Of a stretch of DNA of 51,232 bases, positions 34,074-42,363 are shown one piece after another. A program made the position numbers and the translations under genes. Location: the NCBI GenBank assembly GCA_017940465.1, contig JAGAYN010000004.1:1-51232 (forward strand), given 5' to 3'. The stretch is from Bacteroidales bacterium. Its GTDB lineage: Bacteria; Bacteroidota; Bacteroidia; Bacteroidales; P3. Below the pieces are notes generated by a model. It had not been told where the DNA came from. It saw only the letters and a list, made by a program, of their open reading frames with translations, and searched no databases. The stretch's first letter is position 1. The number at the start of each line of letters is the position of its first letter.

Positions 34074-35321
34074 ATGCGCAAAGTTTATATTACCGGCCTC
34101 GGCTGCATCACCCCCCTGGGCAACGATATCGACACCCTCTGGGCCAACCTCCTCAAAGGCGTCTGCGGCATCGGCACCATCACCCGTATGGACCCGGCCG
34201 ACCTCCCCGTCAAGATCGCCGCCGAGGTGAAGGACTTCCGTCCCGAAGACTACGACATCGACAAGTCGATGATTCGCCACAACGACCTCTTCGCCCTCTA
34301 CGCCCTGGCGGCGGCCCGTCAGGCCATGGACGACAGCGGCCTGCGCGTGGGCGAAGACATCGACCCGCGCCGCCTCGGCACCGCCGTGGGCAGCGGCGTG
34401 GGCGGCATACAGACCTTCGAGCGTGAGCATTCCAACCTCATCAACAGCGGCATACGGCGCATCTCGCCCCTCTTCATCCCCGAGATGATCGCCAACATTG
34501 CGGGTGGCAACGTGGCCATAGCCCACAACGCGCAGGGACCCAACCTGCCTGTGGTCACCGCCTGCGCCACCGGCACCCACTCCGTGGGCGAGGCCTACCG
34601 CCTCATCCGCGAGGGCCGGGCCGATGCCGTCATCACAGGCGGCGCCGAGGCGTCGGTGTGCCAGATGGCTATCGGCGGCTTCGCCAACATGAAGGCCCTC
34701 ACCACCGCCACCGACCCCATGGCCGCCTCGCTGCCCTTCGACAGCCGCCGCGGCGGATTCGTCCTCGGCGAGGGCTCCGGCATCCTCATTCTTGAGAGCG
34801 AGGAGCTTGCGCTCAAGCGCGGGGCCAAGATCTACGCCGAGGTGTGCGGCTACGGCAACACCTGCGACGCCCACCACTACACCGCCCCCCACCCCGAGGG
34901 GCGCGGTGCCGCCGAGGCCATGCGCCTGGCGCTGGAGGAGGCCGCATTCAAGGCCGGCGAACACCTCTACATCAACGCCCACGGCACCGGCACACCCCTC
35001 AACGACAAGGGCGAGACGGCGGCCATCAAGAAGGCCCTCGGCGAGGAGGAGGCCCGCCGCGCCGTCATCAGCAGCACCAAGTCGATGCACGGCCACATGC
35101 TGGGCGCCACCGGCGCGGTGGAGCTCATCATCAGCGCCCTGGCGCTGAAGCACGGCGTCATCCCGCCCACCATCCACCTCGACCAGCCCGACCCCGAGTG
35201 CGACCTCGACTACACACCCCACACCGCCCGCCAGTGGCAGGCCGACCTGGCCATCAGCAACTCCCTCGGCTTCGGCGGCCAAAACGCCTGCGTCGCGCTG
35301 CGCCGTTTCAATGAAGAATGA
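34074..35321 (+). CDS. Beta-ketoacyl-ACP synthase, FabF/KAS II-like
   Basis: 415 residues. Elongating condensing enzyme. Catalytic Cys about 164 (VTACATGTHSVGEA), His about 303 (NAHGTGTPLND), His about 341 (KSMHGHMLGATGA). The N-terminus RKVYITGLGCITPLGNDIDT is standard. The last residues (RRFNEE) and stop are encoded by the left flank of the AT-rich inverted repeat that brackets the four-helix-bundle cassette, so the native C-terminus may have been replaced. Confidence 0.93.
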   Translation: MRKVYITGLGCITPLGNDIDTLWANLLKGVCGIGTITRMDPADLPVKIAAEVKDFRPEDYDIDKSMIRHNDLFALYALAAARQAMDDSGLRVGEDIDPRRLGTAVGSGVGGIQTFEREHSNLINSGIRRISPLFIPEMIANIAGGNVAIAHNAQGPNLPVVTACATGTHSVGEAYRLIREGRADAVITGGAEASVCQMAIGGFANMKALTTATDPMAASLPFDSRRGGFVLGEGSGILILESEELALKRGAKIYAEVCGYGNTCDAHHYTAPHPEGRGAAEAMRLALEEAAFKAGEHLYINAHGTGTPLNDKGETAAIKKALGEEEARRAVISSTKSMHGHMLGATGAVELIISALALKHGVIPPTIHLDQPDPECDLDYTPHTARQWQADLAISNSLGFGGQNACVALRRFNEE

Positions 35322-35768
35322 AGAACGATAAATGAAGAATCACTCTTCAGCAAGCCAATGCAGAACTACAAACGCGAGGACTCCGTACTACACACCAAGA
35401 GCTATGCCTTTGCCGTCAGGATAACCAAAATGTTCCTCCACCTTACGGGCAACGACTGGAAACTGATGGCCATATACAGACAGGTGCTCCGCTCCGGAAC
35501 CTCCGTTTCTGCCAACGTCCATGAATCCGAATTCGCACAAAGTCCGGCCGACTTCATCTCGAAACTGCACATCGCCCTCAAAGAAGCCAACGAGACCATG
35601 CACTGGCTCAACCTCCTGCACGACACCGACTGCCTGTCAGACCGCGAGTTCCAGAGCATGGCCTCCGACTGCAGCGAAATAATTGCCCTATTGATATCCT
35701 CCATTAAAACAACAAAAAAGAACATCGATTTAAATTCTTAATTCTTCATTTTTAATTCTTCATTTTCA
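35309..35768. mobile_element. Candidate mobile cassette: IVP-type ORF bounded by inverted ATGAAGAAT repeats
   Basis: Left flank (35309-35341) has three AATGAAGAA units; right flank (35735-35768) has the complementary TTCTTCATT units three times over. Between them lies one ORF of the four-helix-bundle (23S rRNA intervening-sequence protein) family. The cassette splits an otherwise continuous lipid-synthesis operon. No target duplication can be defined by eye. Confidence 0.55.
35358..35741 (+). CDS. Four-helix-bundle protein (S23/IVP family)
   Basis: 127 residues. Family pattern: LHTKSYAFAVRITKMFLHL, YRQVLRSGTSVSANVHESEFAQSPADFISKLHIALKEANET and HWLNLLHDTDCLSDREFQSM. Such proteins are named from intervening sequences in 23S rRNA genes and occur widely as single-gene cassettes; their biochemical role is not settled. 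The AT-rich flanks and lower GC than the fab genes point to insertion. Confidence 0.92.
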   Translation: MQNYKREDSVLHTKSYAFAVRITKMFLHLTGNDWKLMAIYRQVLRSGTSVSANVHESEFAQSPADFISKLHIALKEANETMHWLNLLHDTDCLSDREFQSMASDCSEIIALLISSIKTTKKNIDLNS

Positions 35769-35770
35769 AT

Positions 35771-36190
35771 ATGAACCGAGACGAAATCAAGACCTTCCTC
35801 CCCCACCGCGAGCCTATGCTGCTGGTGGACGACGTGGCCATGGAAGGCGAATGGGCCGTGGCGCACTACCACGTGCGTGGCGACGAGTACTTCCTGCAGG
35901 GCCACTTCCCCGGCAACCCCATCGTGCCGGGCGTCATCCTGTGCGAGATGATGGGCCAGTCGTGCTGCATCCTGGTGCGCGACGAACTGGCCGCCGGCCG
36001 CACGCCCCTCTACAGCGGCATCCGCGAGGCCCGCTTCCGCCAGCCCGTCCGTCCGGGCGACACCATCGAGTTCCGCGGACGCATCACCGACCGCCGAGGC
36101 CTCATCTTCCACTGCGAAGCCGAGGGCAAAGTCGACGGCAAACTCTGCGTCAAAGGCATCCTCTCCTTCGCATTGATTGACAACCAGTAA
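35771..36190 (+). CDS. 3-hydroxyacyl-ACP dehydratase, FabZ-like
   Basis: 139 residues, single hotdog domain. Catalytic His in [20 protein letters not shown] (about 44) and Glu 14 residues later. [13 protein letters not shown] at 10-22 is the usual N-terminal signature. Dehydrates 3-hydroxyacyl-ACP. Follows the cassette and precedes fabG by 11 nt. Confidence 0.93.
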   Translation: MNRDEIKTFLPHREPMLLVDDVAMEGEWAVAHYHVRGDEYFLQGHFPGNPIVPGVILCEMMGQSCCILVRDELAAGRTPLYSGIREARFRQPVRPGDTIEFRGRITDRRGLIFHCEAEGKVDGKLCVKGILSFALIDNQ

Positions 36191-36201
36191 TTCCAAAAAA
36201 A

Positions 36202-36945
36202 ATGCTTCTAAAAGACAAAATCGCCCTCGTCACCGGCGGCTCGCGCGGCATCGGCCGGGCCACCGCGCGCCTCTTCGCAGAAGAAGGTGCCACCGTCATC
36301 TTCACCGACCTCAAGGAGAACGACGACAGCACCGCCCTCCTCCGCGAACTGCAGGCCCTGCAGCCGCAGAGCACCTTCATCGCCAGCAACGCCGCCGACT
36401 ACGGGCAGACCCTCGCCGTGGCCGACCAGGTGCAGAAACAGTTCGGGCGCCTCGACGCCCTCGTCAACAACGCCGGCATCACACGCGACCAGCTCCTGCT
36501 CCGCATGAGCCCGCAGGACTGGGACCTCGTCATCGAGGTCAACCTCCGCTCCGTGTTCAACTACTGCAAAGCTTTCACCCCCATGATGATGAAGCAGCGC
36601 TCCGGCTCGATCATCAACACCTCGTCGGTCGTGGGCGTGAACGGCAACGCGGGCCAGTGCAACTACTCCGCCTCCAAGGCCGGCATCCTGGGCTTCACCA
36701 AGTCGCTGGCCAAAGAGCTGGGCTCGCGCAACATACGCTGCAACGCCATCGCCCCCGGCTTCATCGAGACCGTCATGACCGCCCAGCTGCCCGAAGACGT
36801 GCGCAAAGGCTGGATGGACGACATCCCCCTGCGCCGCGGCGGCACCGAACTCGACGTGGCCAAGACCTCCCTCTACCTCGCCTCCGACCTCGCACAGTAC
36901 ATCACCGGCCAGGTCCTCTGCGTCGACGGCGGCCTCTCGCTCTGA
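36202..36945 (+). CDS. fabG: 3-oxoacyl-ACP reductase, FabG-like
   Basis: 247 residues, classical SDR. Cofactor motif [12 protein letters not shown] (about 11-22), NNAG at about 89, catalytic Ser ([11 protein letters not shown]) and YSASK (about 153-157), and C-terminal [15 protein letters not shown]. Reduces 3-oxoacyl-ACP with NADPH. Last gene of the cluster. Confidence 0.94.
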   Translation: MLLKDKIALVTGGSRGIGRATARLFAEEGATVIFTDLKENDDSTALLRELQALQPQSTFIASNAADYGQTLAVADQVQKQFGRLDALVNNAGITRDQLLLRMSPQDWDLVIEVNLRSVFNYCKAFTPMMMKQRSGSIINTSSVVGVNGNAGQCNYSASKAGILGFTKSLAKELGSRNIRCNAIAPGFIETVMTAQLPEDVRKGWMDDIPLRRGGTELDVAKTSLYLASDLAQYITGQVLCVDGGLSL

Positions 36946-36949
36946 AAAC

Positions 36950-37040
36950 GGCAAGTGGGCCATAACGGTCCATATCGGTCCTCAGTCGAAGTAAATACCT
37001 AGGGGATACCTGGAGGATACCTACAGGGTCTCCGGGAGAT
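36950..37040 (-). repeat. Interspersed repeat family C, copy 3
   Basis: Inverted relative to copies 1 and 2. Reading minus: GGTATCC-type units, then GGTATTTACTTCGACTG and ACCGATATGG, then a degenerate version of the palindromic tail (GGCCCACTT). It fills the space just after fabG. Confidence 0.75.
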
Positions 37041-37058
37041 TCCTGGATTTTGGTGACT

Positions 37059-37456
37059 TGTCGCGTCCCTCCGGGACGCATGTGGGGAGGAGGTTTGCTG
37101 TGCATCACCGCACTGCGCTGCGCTTGTACGGTGTTATGAAAGGTCCAGCCTCTTCGAGGCTCCCTGTGGAACATGGTCGCCAGACTGCCCCACAGGAGGT
37201 CAAGCCTCTTCGAGACTCCCTATGGAACATGGTCGCCAGACTGCCCCACAGGAGGTCAAGCCTCTTCGAGGCTCCTTATGGAACATGGTCGCCAGACTGC
37301 CCCACAGGAGGTCAAGCCTCTTCGAGGCTTCCTATGGAACATGGTCGCCAGACTGCCCCACAGGGGCAGCGCCTCTTGTAACACCGTACAAGCGCAGCGC
37401 AGTGCGGTGCTATACTACCCACACACACCACCAAGCGTCCCGAAGGGACGCGACAA
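37059..37456. repeat. Large inverted-repeat element enclosing four 56-bp tandem units
   Basis: Outer arms of 22 bp (37059-37080 region and 37435-37456) differ by one base, and each also folds on itself (GTCCC..GGGAC). Inner arms of 31 bp (37106-37136 and 37379-37409) are perfect inverted copies. Between them lie four near-identical 56-bp units starting at 37141, 37197, 37253 and 37309, plus a short remnant. Each unit has a GCCTC-TTC-GAGGC hairpin and CCTGTGG/CCACAGG-type arms. 56 is not a multiple of 3, so the open frames through it rotate and I do not regard them as coding. Confidence 0.92.
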
Positions 37457-37507
37457 CACTTATACCTATATATATTATCACCCATTTGAAAAAATACAAC
37501 TTTTTTC

Positions 37508-37536
37508 TTGCAAGTCAGAAAAAAGTTGTACCTTTG
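37508..37536 (+). promoter_or_regulatory. Promoter of the surface lipoprotein, with a direct repeat
   Basis: -33 TTG at 37508-37510 and TACCTTTG at 37529-37536. TTGCAAGTCAGAA occurs twice, at 37508-37520 and 37534-37546, spanning both boxes with a 26-nt period, so a regulator could bind across the promoter. Confidence 0.7.
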
Positions 37537-37569
37537 CAAGTCAGAATAAACAAACAAAAACAATACAAC

Positions 37570-39330
37570 ATGTTGAAAAAAAGCAATTTAACTAAATTCA
37601 GCATGCTTGCCTTGACGGCAGGGATGCTCTTTGGGGCCTGCCAGAAAGAGGTCGCCGACGGCGAAGCCCCTCTCGCTGGAGACCCGCCCATCGACATGAC
37701 GGGCCGCCTCGCCCTCGTGGCCGAAACCATCGGCTCCGGAAGCAAGATGATCTCCCATGACCCCGGTGCACCGGCCGTCCACCAGTTCAAGTGGCACACC
37801 GGTGACCAGATTCACATCGCCAATGTTGGCGGAACCTTCTCCACACAGACGGTCACCGTAGCCGGCGAGCAGGCCTCCATCCCCGTGCCCGAGAGTGAAG
37901 AGTTCAGCGCCGATCAGGCCATCGTGGCTTTCACCAACACCAACCTCAACCCCCGCCACAGCAGCGGCACCACCTACACCATAGACCTCCCCAGCAGCTA
38001 CGAGTATAAAGCCGACGAGAACGGCAACCAAATCCTCGACCTCCCCATGGTGGCCTACCGCGCCGCCCTGAACGACGGACAGAGTGACAACCCCACCGCC
38101 CCCGACAGCCCCCTCAAGTTCAAGGCCCTCACCGCCATTATCGCCGTCAAGATTGACAATATCGGAAACGATGATTTGAAGATAAAGAAAATATCCCTAA
38201 CCGCCGACAAAAGCGTCCTTTGGCGCACCGAGTGCAACATCGACATCACAGCAGACCACTCCAATTGGTCAACCCAGTCTACCTTAGGGTCCGGTAGCAC
38301 TACGAAAGGGGAGATTGAACTGGTAGCTCCGGACAATTCACCCATCACCATCGCCTCTCACAGCAAAAAATACTTCTTCTTCCCCGTCAACAAAATAAAC
38401 ATTACCGGAAATAACTATAACTATTTCACCATTAAGATTACGGATAGTCAAGGCAATGAGGAAGAAAAGAGGTCATCCAGTTACTTGAATAACCTTGACT
38501 ACGGCAAAATCGCCTATGCGAATATAAACTGGCCCTTCAGCGGACAAGACGCTGCCGTGTTCACCGTCAACAGCAACGGACGTACCGTCAAGTTCACCTC
38601 TGGCAACCTTCTCTGGAACAATGGCCAATGGGACTTCGAAGACGTGTGGAATCTCATCGACTATTCAAACATGAACATAGGAGACGAAACATGGAATAAT
38701 AATAAGACCAGCCTCTTCGTCGACCCGCAAAAACCGGCATACACTCTGTGGCACGATGATTTGGAATATCACGACTACGGAGAGATGATGGACCCCACCA
38801 CCTTGACGATAAATGGGGAACAGGGATTTGACGTGCTCACAAAAGATGAGTGGAAATATCTGTTCAACGCCAACAACAAATCGAACCTTAACAATACACT
38901 GCTCCCTCGCATAATACCGGTCTATGCTAAAGATGAAAATGAAGATGACTACCAAATAGGTATTCTAATCCTTCCCGACAAGTGTGATGGCATCGTGAAT
39001 ACCATAGAGAACCAAAACGAACCTCTCCGTTGGGATAACCTCCACAAAAAATACACGGACAATAACAGTCAAGATGTTACTTCCACTGCTGCCAAGAAGG
39101 CCATTAACCTGGGTGCCGCCTACCTCCCCTACCATGTGAACATTAACGTTGAAACTGAAGAATTCTCCTACATATATGATGAGCTTATCGCCACATACTG
39201 GTCCAAGGACAACTATATCATCGAAATAAATACAAATCCTCTCTCGATCCAGTCAACCACCGAAGCCATAGTCGCCTCTGCGGACGCCATCCGCCTGGTG
39301 AAGGTGGTATCTGCTGGATCCTCCAAGTAA
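37570..39330 (+). CDS. Surface lipoprotein: fimbrillin-like plus FISUMP-like domain
   Basis: 586 residues from ATG 37570, which follows the promoter; the open frame extends upstream through the repeat but is not real there. Signal peptide and lipobox: MLALTAGMLFGACQKE. The N-terminal half (about 40-325) resembles fimbrillin-like (Mfa-like) domains: FKWHTGDQIHIANVGG, LPMVAYRA, FKALTAIIAVKIDN, YFFFPVNKINITG. The C-terminal half (about 330-586) has the FISUMP/SUMF-like order FTSGNLLWNNGQW, FDVLTKDEWKYLFN, GAAYLPYH, then YWSKDN and AIRLVKVV. It probably lies on the cell surface; ligand unknown. Codon use turns AT-richer after about 38130. Confidence 0.85.
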   Translation: MLKKSNLTKFSMLALTAGMLFGACQKEVADGEAPLAGDPPIDMTGRLALVAETIGSGSKMISHDPGAPAVHQFKWHTGDQIHIANVGGTFSTQTVTVAGEQASIPVPESEEFSADQAIVAFTNTNLNPRHSSGTTYTIDLPSSYEYKADENGNQILDLPMVAYRAALNDGQSDNPTAPDSPLKFKALTAIIAVKIDNIGNDDLKIKKISLTADKSVLWRTECNIDITADHSNWSTQSTLGSGSTTKGEIELVAPDNSPITIASHSKKYFFFPVNKINITGNNYNYFTIKITDSQGNEEEKRSSSYLNNLDYGKIAYANINWPFSGQDAAVFTVNSNGRTVKFTSGNLLWNNGQWDFEDVWNLIDYSNMNIGDETWNNNKTSLFVDPQKPAYTLWHDDLEYHDYGEMMDPTTLTINGEQGFDVLTKDEWKYLFNANNKSNLNNTLLPRIIPVYAKDENEDDYQIGILILPDKCDGIVNTIENQNEPLRWDNLHKKYTDNNSQDVTSTAAKKAINLGAAYLPYHVNINVETEEFSYIYDELIATYWSKDNYIIEINTNPLSIQSTTEAIVASADAIRLVKVVSAGSSK

Positions 39331-39385
39331 TGGCGAGGGGAGGCCCTATAGAAAACAGGTATTAATCAACAAAACAGACAAAACG

Positions 39386-39544
39386 ATGAAAAACATAAAG
39401 AAGAGCTACGCTGCACCGGAACTGACGGTGGTGACTATTGCCGCGGAGAGAGGCTTCTCCGGCTCCGTACAGTCAAGCAACAGCAACATTGATGACTATA
39501 GTGCACACGAGACCTATGGCAGGGACAACAACACCTTCTTCTAA
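39386..39544 (+). CDS. Short peptide of the 'YAAPELTVV' type, partner of the surface lipoprotein
   Basis: 52 residues: begins MKNIKKSYAAPELTVVTIAA, then ERGFSGS and a polar Ser/Asn/Asp tail ending NNTFF. Small peptides with a K..Y.aPE..vv.i..e.GF..S core regularly follow surface-protein genes in Bacteroidales; their role is not known to me from any experiment. It lies 55 nt after the lipoprotein and before a strong terminator, so it is likely translated from the same mRNA. Confidence 0.75.
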   Translation: MKNIKKSYAAPELTVVTIAAERGFSGSVQSSNSNIDDYSAHETYGRDNNTFF

Positions 39545-39591
39545 TTAGCCTATCTGTCCGCGCCGGAAGGGGCGTGGGCGGGAGCCCGAAC

Positions 39592-39637
39592 ACAGGCGAG
39601 GGGCGGCAGCGGAGCTGCCGCCCCTCGCCCTGTTTTT
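39592..39637 (+). terminator. Strong Rho-independent terminator
   Basis: A GC-rich stem of about 19 bp with one bulge (ACAGG..CGGCAGC, loop GGA, GCTGCCG..CCTGT) followed by TTTTT. It ends the lipoprotein-peptide transcript. Confidence 0.92.
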
Positions 39638-39670
39638 ATGAAAAGTTTACGCCAATCGGAAATATTTTCG

Positions 39671-39678
39671 TATCTTTG
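39671..39678 (+). promoter_or_regulatory. -7 box of the nitroreductase operon
   Basis: TATCTTTG followed by CC, with AAATATTTTCG just upstream. It lies 48 nt before the ATG at 39726. Confidence 0.7.
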
Positions 39679-39725
39679 CCGTTGTAATAATTGCACAAAA
39701 AGAGCATAACGCATTGAGTACAAAC

Positions 39726-40469
39726 ATGATTGACACACTGCTGCGACACCGCAGCATACGCCGCTTCACCGCCGAGCCCGTCGGCGAGGCGCTGCTGGAG
39801 GAGATTGTGGAATGCGGCCTGCGGGCCTCGAACACGGGTAACATGCAGCTCTACAGCGTGGTGGCCACGCGCGAGGAGCCGTTGCGGAGCCGCTTGCTGG
39901 AGCAGCACTTCGGCCAGTGCGCGACGGCGCCGCTGCTGCTGACCGTGTGCACCGACGTGCACCGCTACCACCGCTACTGCCAGGTGAACGGCTGCGACGA
40001 GCCCTACGGCAACCTGCTGTGGTGGGCGTCGGCGCTGGTGGACGCGAGCCTGTTCGCGCAGAACCTGTGCCTGGCGGCCGAGGTGCGCGGGCTGGGCTTC
40101 TGCCACCTAGGCACGGTGCTGTACAACACGGCGGAGATAGCCTCCCTGCTGGGCTGCCCGGAGGGCGTGGTGCCGGTCATCGCGCTGGCCATGGGCTATC
40201 CGGCCGAGGAGGGCCGGAAGAGCGAGCGCATAGGGCCCGAAGGTGTGCTGCACCGCGAGCGGTACCACGACTACAGCGACGAGGATATCCGCCGCATCCA
40301 CGCCGTGCGCGACCAGGACCCCTTCAACGAGGAGATGGTGCGCCAGAACGGCACGCGCAACTATTGCGAGATATTCACCACCAAGCGCTACCCGCGCGAG
40401 ACGAACGAGGCGGTGAGCCGCAAGTTGGCGGCCTTCCTGCGCGAGAGCGGGATGCGCGGGGAGGAATGA
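39726..40469 (+). CDS. Nitroreductase family FMN oxidoreductase, NfsA-like
   Basis: 247 residues from ATG 39726. FMN-binding Arg residues in LLRHRSIRRFTAEPV, then NTGNMQLYSVVATR, ALVDASLFAQNLCLAAEVRGLGFCHLG and a C-terminal extension with RHYDYSDEDI-like and FTTKRYPRETNEAVSRKLAAFL, as in the NfsA/FRP subgroup. Substrate not known. 22 nt before the acyl-CoA synthetase gene. Confidence 0.9.
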   Translation: MIDTLLRHRSIRRFTAEPVGEALLEEIVECGLRASNTGNMQLYSVVATREEPLRSRLLEQHFGQCATAPLLLTVCTDVHRYHRYCQVNGCDEPYGNLLWWASALVDASLFAQNLCLAAEVRGLGFCHLGTVLYNTAEIASLLGCPEGVVPVIALAMGYPAEEGRKSERIGPEGVLHRERYHDYSDEDIRRIHAVRDQDPFNEEMVRQNGTRNYCEIFTTKRYPRETNEAVSRKLAAFLRESGMRGEE

Positions 40470-40491
40470 CCGATTTTTTTCCAGAGCAAAG

Positions 40492-42363
40492 ATGACAGAG
40501 ATTACAAGAACGTTCGACCTGCTGGACCACCTGGTGGAGCAGTATCCGAAAGACGACATACTGGCCGGCAAGGTGGACGGCGAATGGGTGCGCTACTCGT
40601 CGCACGACTACTACAAGTTCGCCCACTACCTGGCCTACGGCCTGTGCGAGATAGGGTTGAAGGAGGGGGACCGCGTGCTGACCATCAGCGGGAACTGCCC
40701 GGAATGGAACTTCATCGACATGGCGCTGGCGATGAGCGGCATCATCCATGTGCCGATCTACCCCACCCTCTCCACCGAGAACTACCTCCACATCCTGCGC
40801 CACAGCGAGGCGACGGCTGTGTTTGCCAGCACGCGCATGCTGCTGAACCGGCTGCGTCCGGCGCTGGAGCAGCTGGAGGGGAAGCCGCTGGTCTACACGC
40901 TGACGCAGGTGGAGGGCGAGCACCGCACGCTGGAGATCCTGAAGCTGGGCATCGCCAACCGCGACAAGTGGATGGGCGAGATAGAGCGGCGCAAGCGGGA
41001 GATCCGTCCGGAGGACTGGACGAGCATGATCTACACCAGTGGCACGACGGGGCTGCCCAAGGGGGTGATGCTGAGCCACCGGAACCTGTGCAGCAACTTC
41101 CTGGCCCACGCGCAGGTGCAGCCGTGCGACAGCCGCCACCGCTTCCTCTCGTTCCTGCCGCTGAACCACATCTACGAGCGTTCGATGAACTACCACTACC
41201 AGTACCTGGGCATCAGCATCTACTACGCGGAGAGCATGGGCACCATCCAACAGAACATGCAGGAGCTGCAGGCCGACGGGTTCTGCGCGGTGCCGAGGGT
41301 GCTGGAGATGGTGTACGACAAGCTCTACGCCGCCGGCAAGGACTTCAACGGGGTGCGGAAGAAGATCTACGACTGGGCCTTCAGCCACGGGCGGCACTAC
41401 GACTACTCGGGCCTGCGCAAGTTCTCGCCCCTCTACCAGTTCAACCAGAAGGTGCTGGACAGGCTGGTGTACAGCAAGTGGCGCGAGAAATTCGGCGGCA
41501 AGCGGCTGACCATCATCACGGGCGGCTCGTCGATCCAGCCCGAGATGGTGCGCATCTTCGCTGCGGCGGGCTTCAGCATCTACGAGGGCTACGGCCTGAG
41601 CGAGACGTCGCCCGTGATAGCGGTGAACGACCCGGCGCACCACCAGGTGAAGATCGGGACCGTGGGGCCGGTGCTGGAGGGCGTGGAGATGAAATTCGAC
41701 GAGGACGGCGAGATCCTGACCCGCGGGCCGCACATCATGCTGGGCTACTACAAGGACCCCGAGTACACGGCCCAGGTGATCGACCGCGAGGGATGGTTCC
41801 ACACGGGCGACATCGGCACCCTGGTCGGGGGCAAGTTCCTCAAGATCACCGACCGGAAGAAAGACATCTTCAAACTCTCGGCAGGCAAGTACGTGGCCCC
41901 GCAGCTGATCGAGAACATGCTGCGCGGGTCGGAATACATCGAGCAGGTGATGGTCATCGGGGAGAACGAGAAGAGCGCCGCGGCCATCATCAGCCCCAAC
42001 TTCAACACGCTGCACTACTGGGCGCTGAAGCACAAGCTGCACTACCGCGACAACGCCGAGCTGATCGCCATGCCGCAGGTGCACGAGAAATTCAAGAAGG
42101 TGCTGGACGTCTACAACCACGATCTGGCGCCGCACGAGCAGATCAAGCTGTTCCGGCTGGTGACCGACGAGTGGACGCCCGCCAACGGGCTGCTCTCGCC
42201 CACGCTGAAGCTGAGGCGCGCGCAGCTGATGGAGAAATACAAGGACACGGTGGCCGACATCTTCGGCAAGGACAAGCCGTCGGGCAACGCCTTCTTCTCG
42301 GCGTTCAAGAGTGTGGAACTGCCCACGATCACCATGCCGTGGCAAAAGAAGGGGGAGAAATGA
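40492..42363 (+). CDS. Long-chain acyl-CoA synthetase (AMP-forming)
   Basis: 623 residues. Adenylate-forming fold: P-loop YTSGTTGLPKGVMLSHRN (about 180), YEGYGLSETSPV (about 365), GWFHTGDIG (about 420), DRKKDIFKLSAGKYVAPQLIE (about 455). It activates long-chain fatty acids as CoA esters. FAA1/COG1022 type. The stop overlaps the ATG of the export lipoprotein (ATGA). Confidence 0.94.
   Translation: MTEITRTFDLLDHLVEQYPKDDILAGKVDGEWVRYSSHDYYKFAHYLAYGLCEIGLKEGDRVLTISGNCPEWNFIDMALAMSGIIHVPIYPTLSTENYLHILRHSEATAVFASTRMLLNRLRPALEQLEGKPLVYTLTQVEGEHRTLEILKLGIANRDKWMGEIERRKREIRPEDWTSMIYTSGTTGLPKGVMLSHRNLCSNFLAHAQVQPCDSRHRFLSFLPLNHIYERSMNYHYQYLGISIYYAESMGTIQQNMQELQADGFCAVPRVLEMVYDKLYAAGKDFNGVRKKIYDWAFSHGRHYDYSGLRKFSPLYQFNQKVLDRLVYSKWREKFGGKRLTIITGGSSIQPEMVRIFAAAGFSIYEGYGLSETSPVIAVNDPAHHQVKIGTVGPVLEGVEMKFDEDGEILTRGPHIMLGYYKDPEYTAQVIDREGWFHTGDIGTLVGGKFLKITDRKKDIFKLSAGKYVAPQLIENMLRGSEYIEQVMVIGENEKSAAAIISPNFNTLHYWALKHKLHYRDNAELIAMPQVHEKFKKVLDVYNHDLAPHEQIKLFRLVTDEWTPANGLLSPTLKLRRAQLMEKYKDTVADIFGKDKPSGNAFFSAFKSVELPTITMPWQKKGEK

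Noticed and set aside
37141-37366. CRISPR array
   Set aside because: The four 56-bp units are contiguous with no spacers and are enclosed by long inverted arms; no cas genes are present.
37222-37569. N-terminal extension of the surface lipoprotein through the tandem repeat
   Set aside because: A promoter (37508-37536) and a clean lipoprotein signal at 37570 lie downstream. All three frames are open through the repeat because the period is 56, so openness is not evidence.
40375-42345. 656-codon minus-strand ORF opposite the acyl-CoA synthetase
   Set aside because: Shadow frame. The plus strand carries an unambiguous adenylate-forming enzyme.
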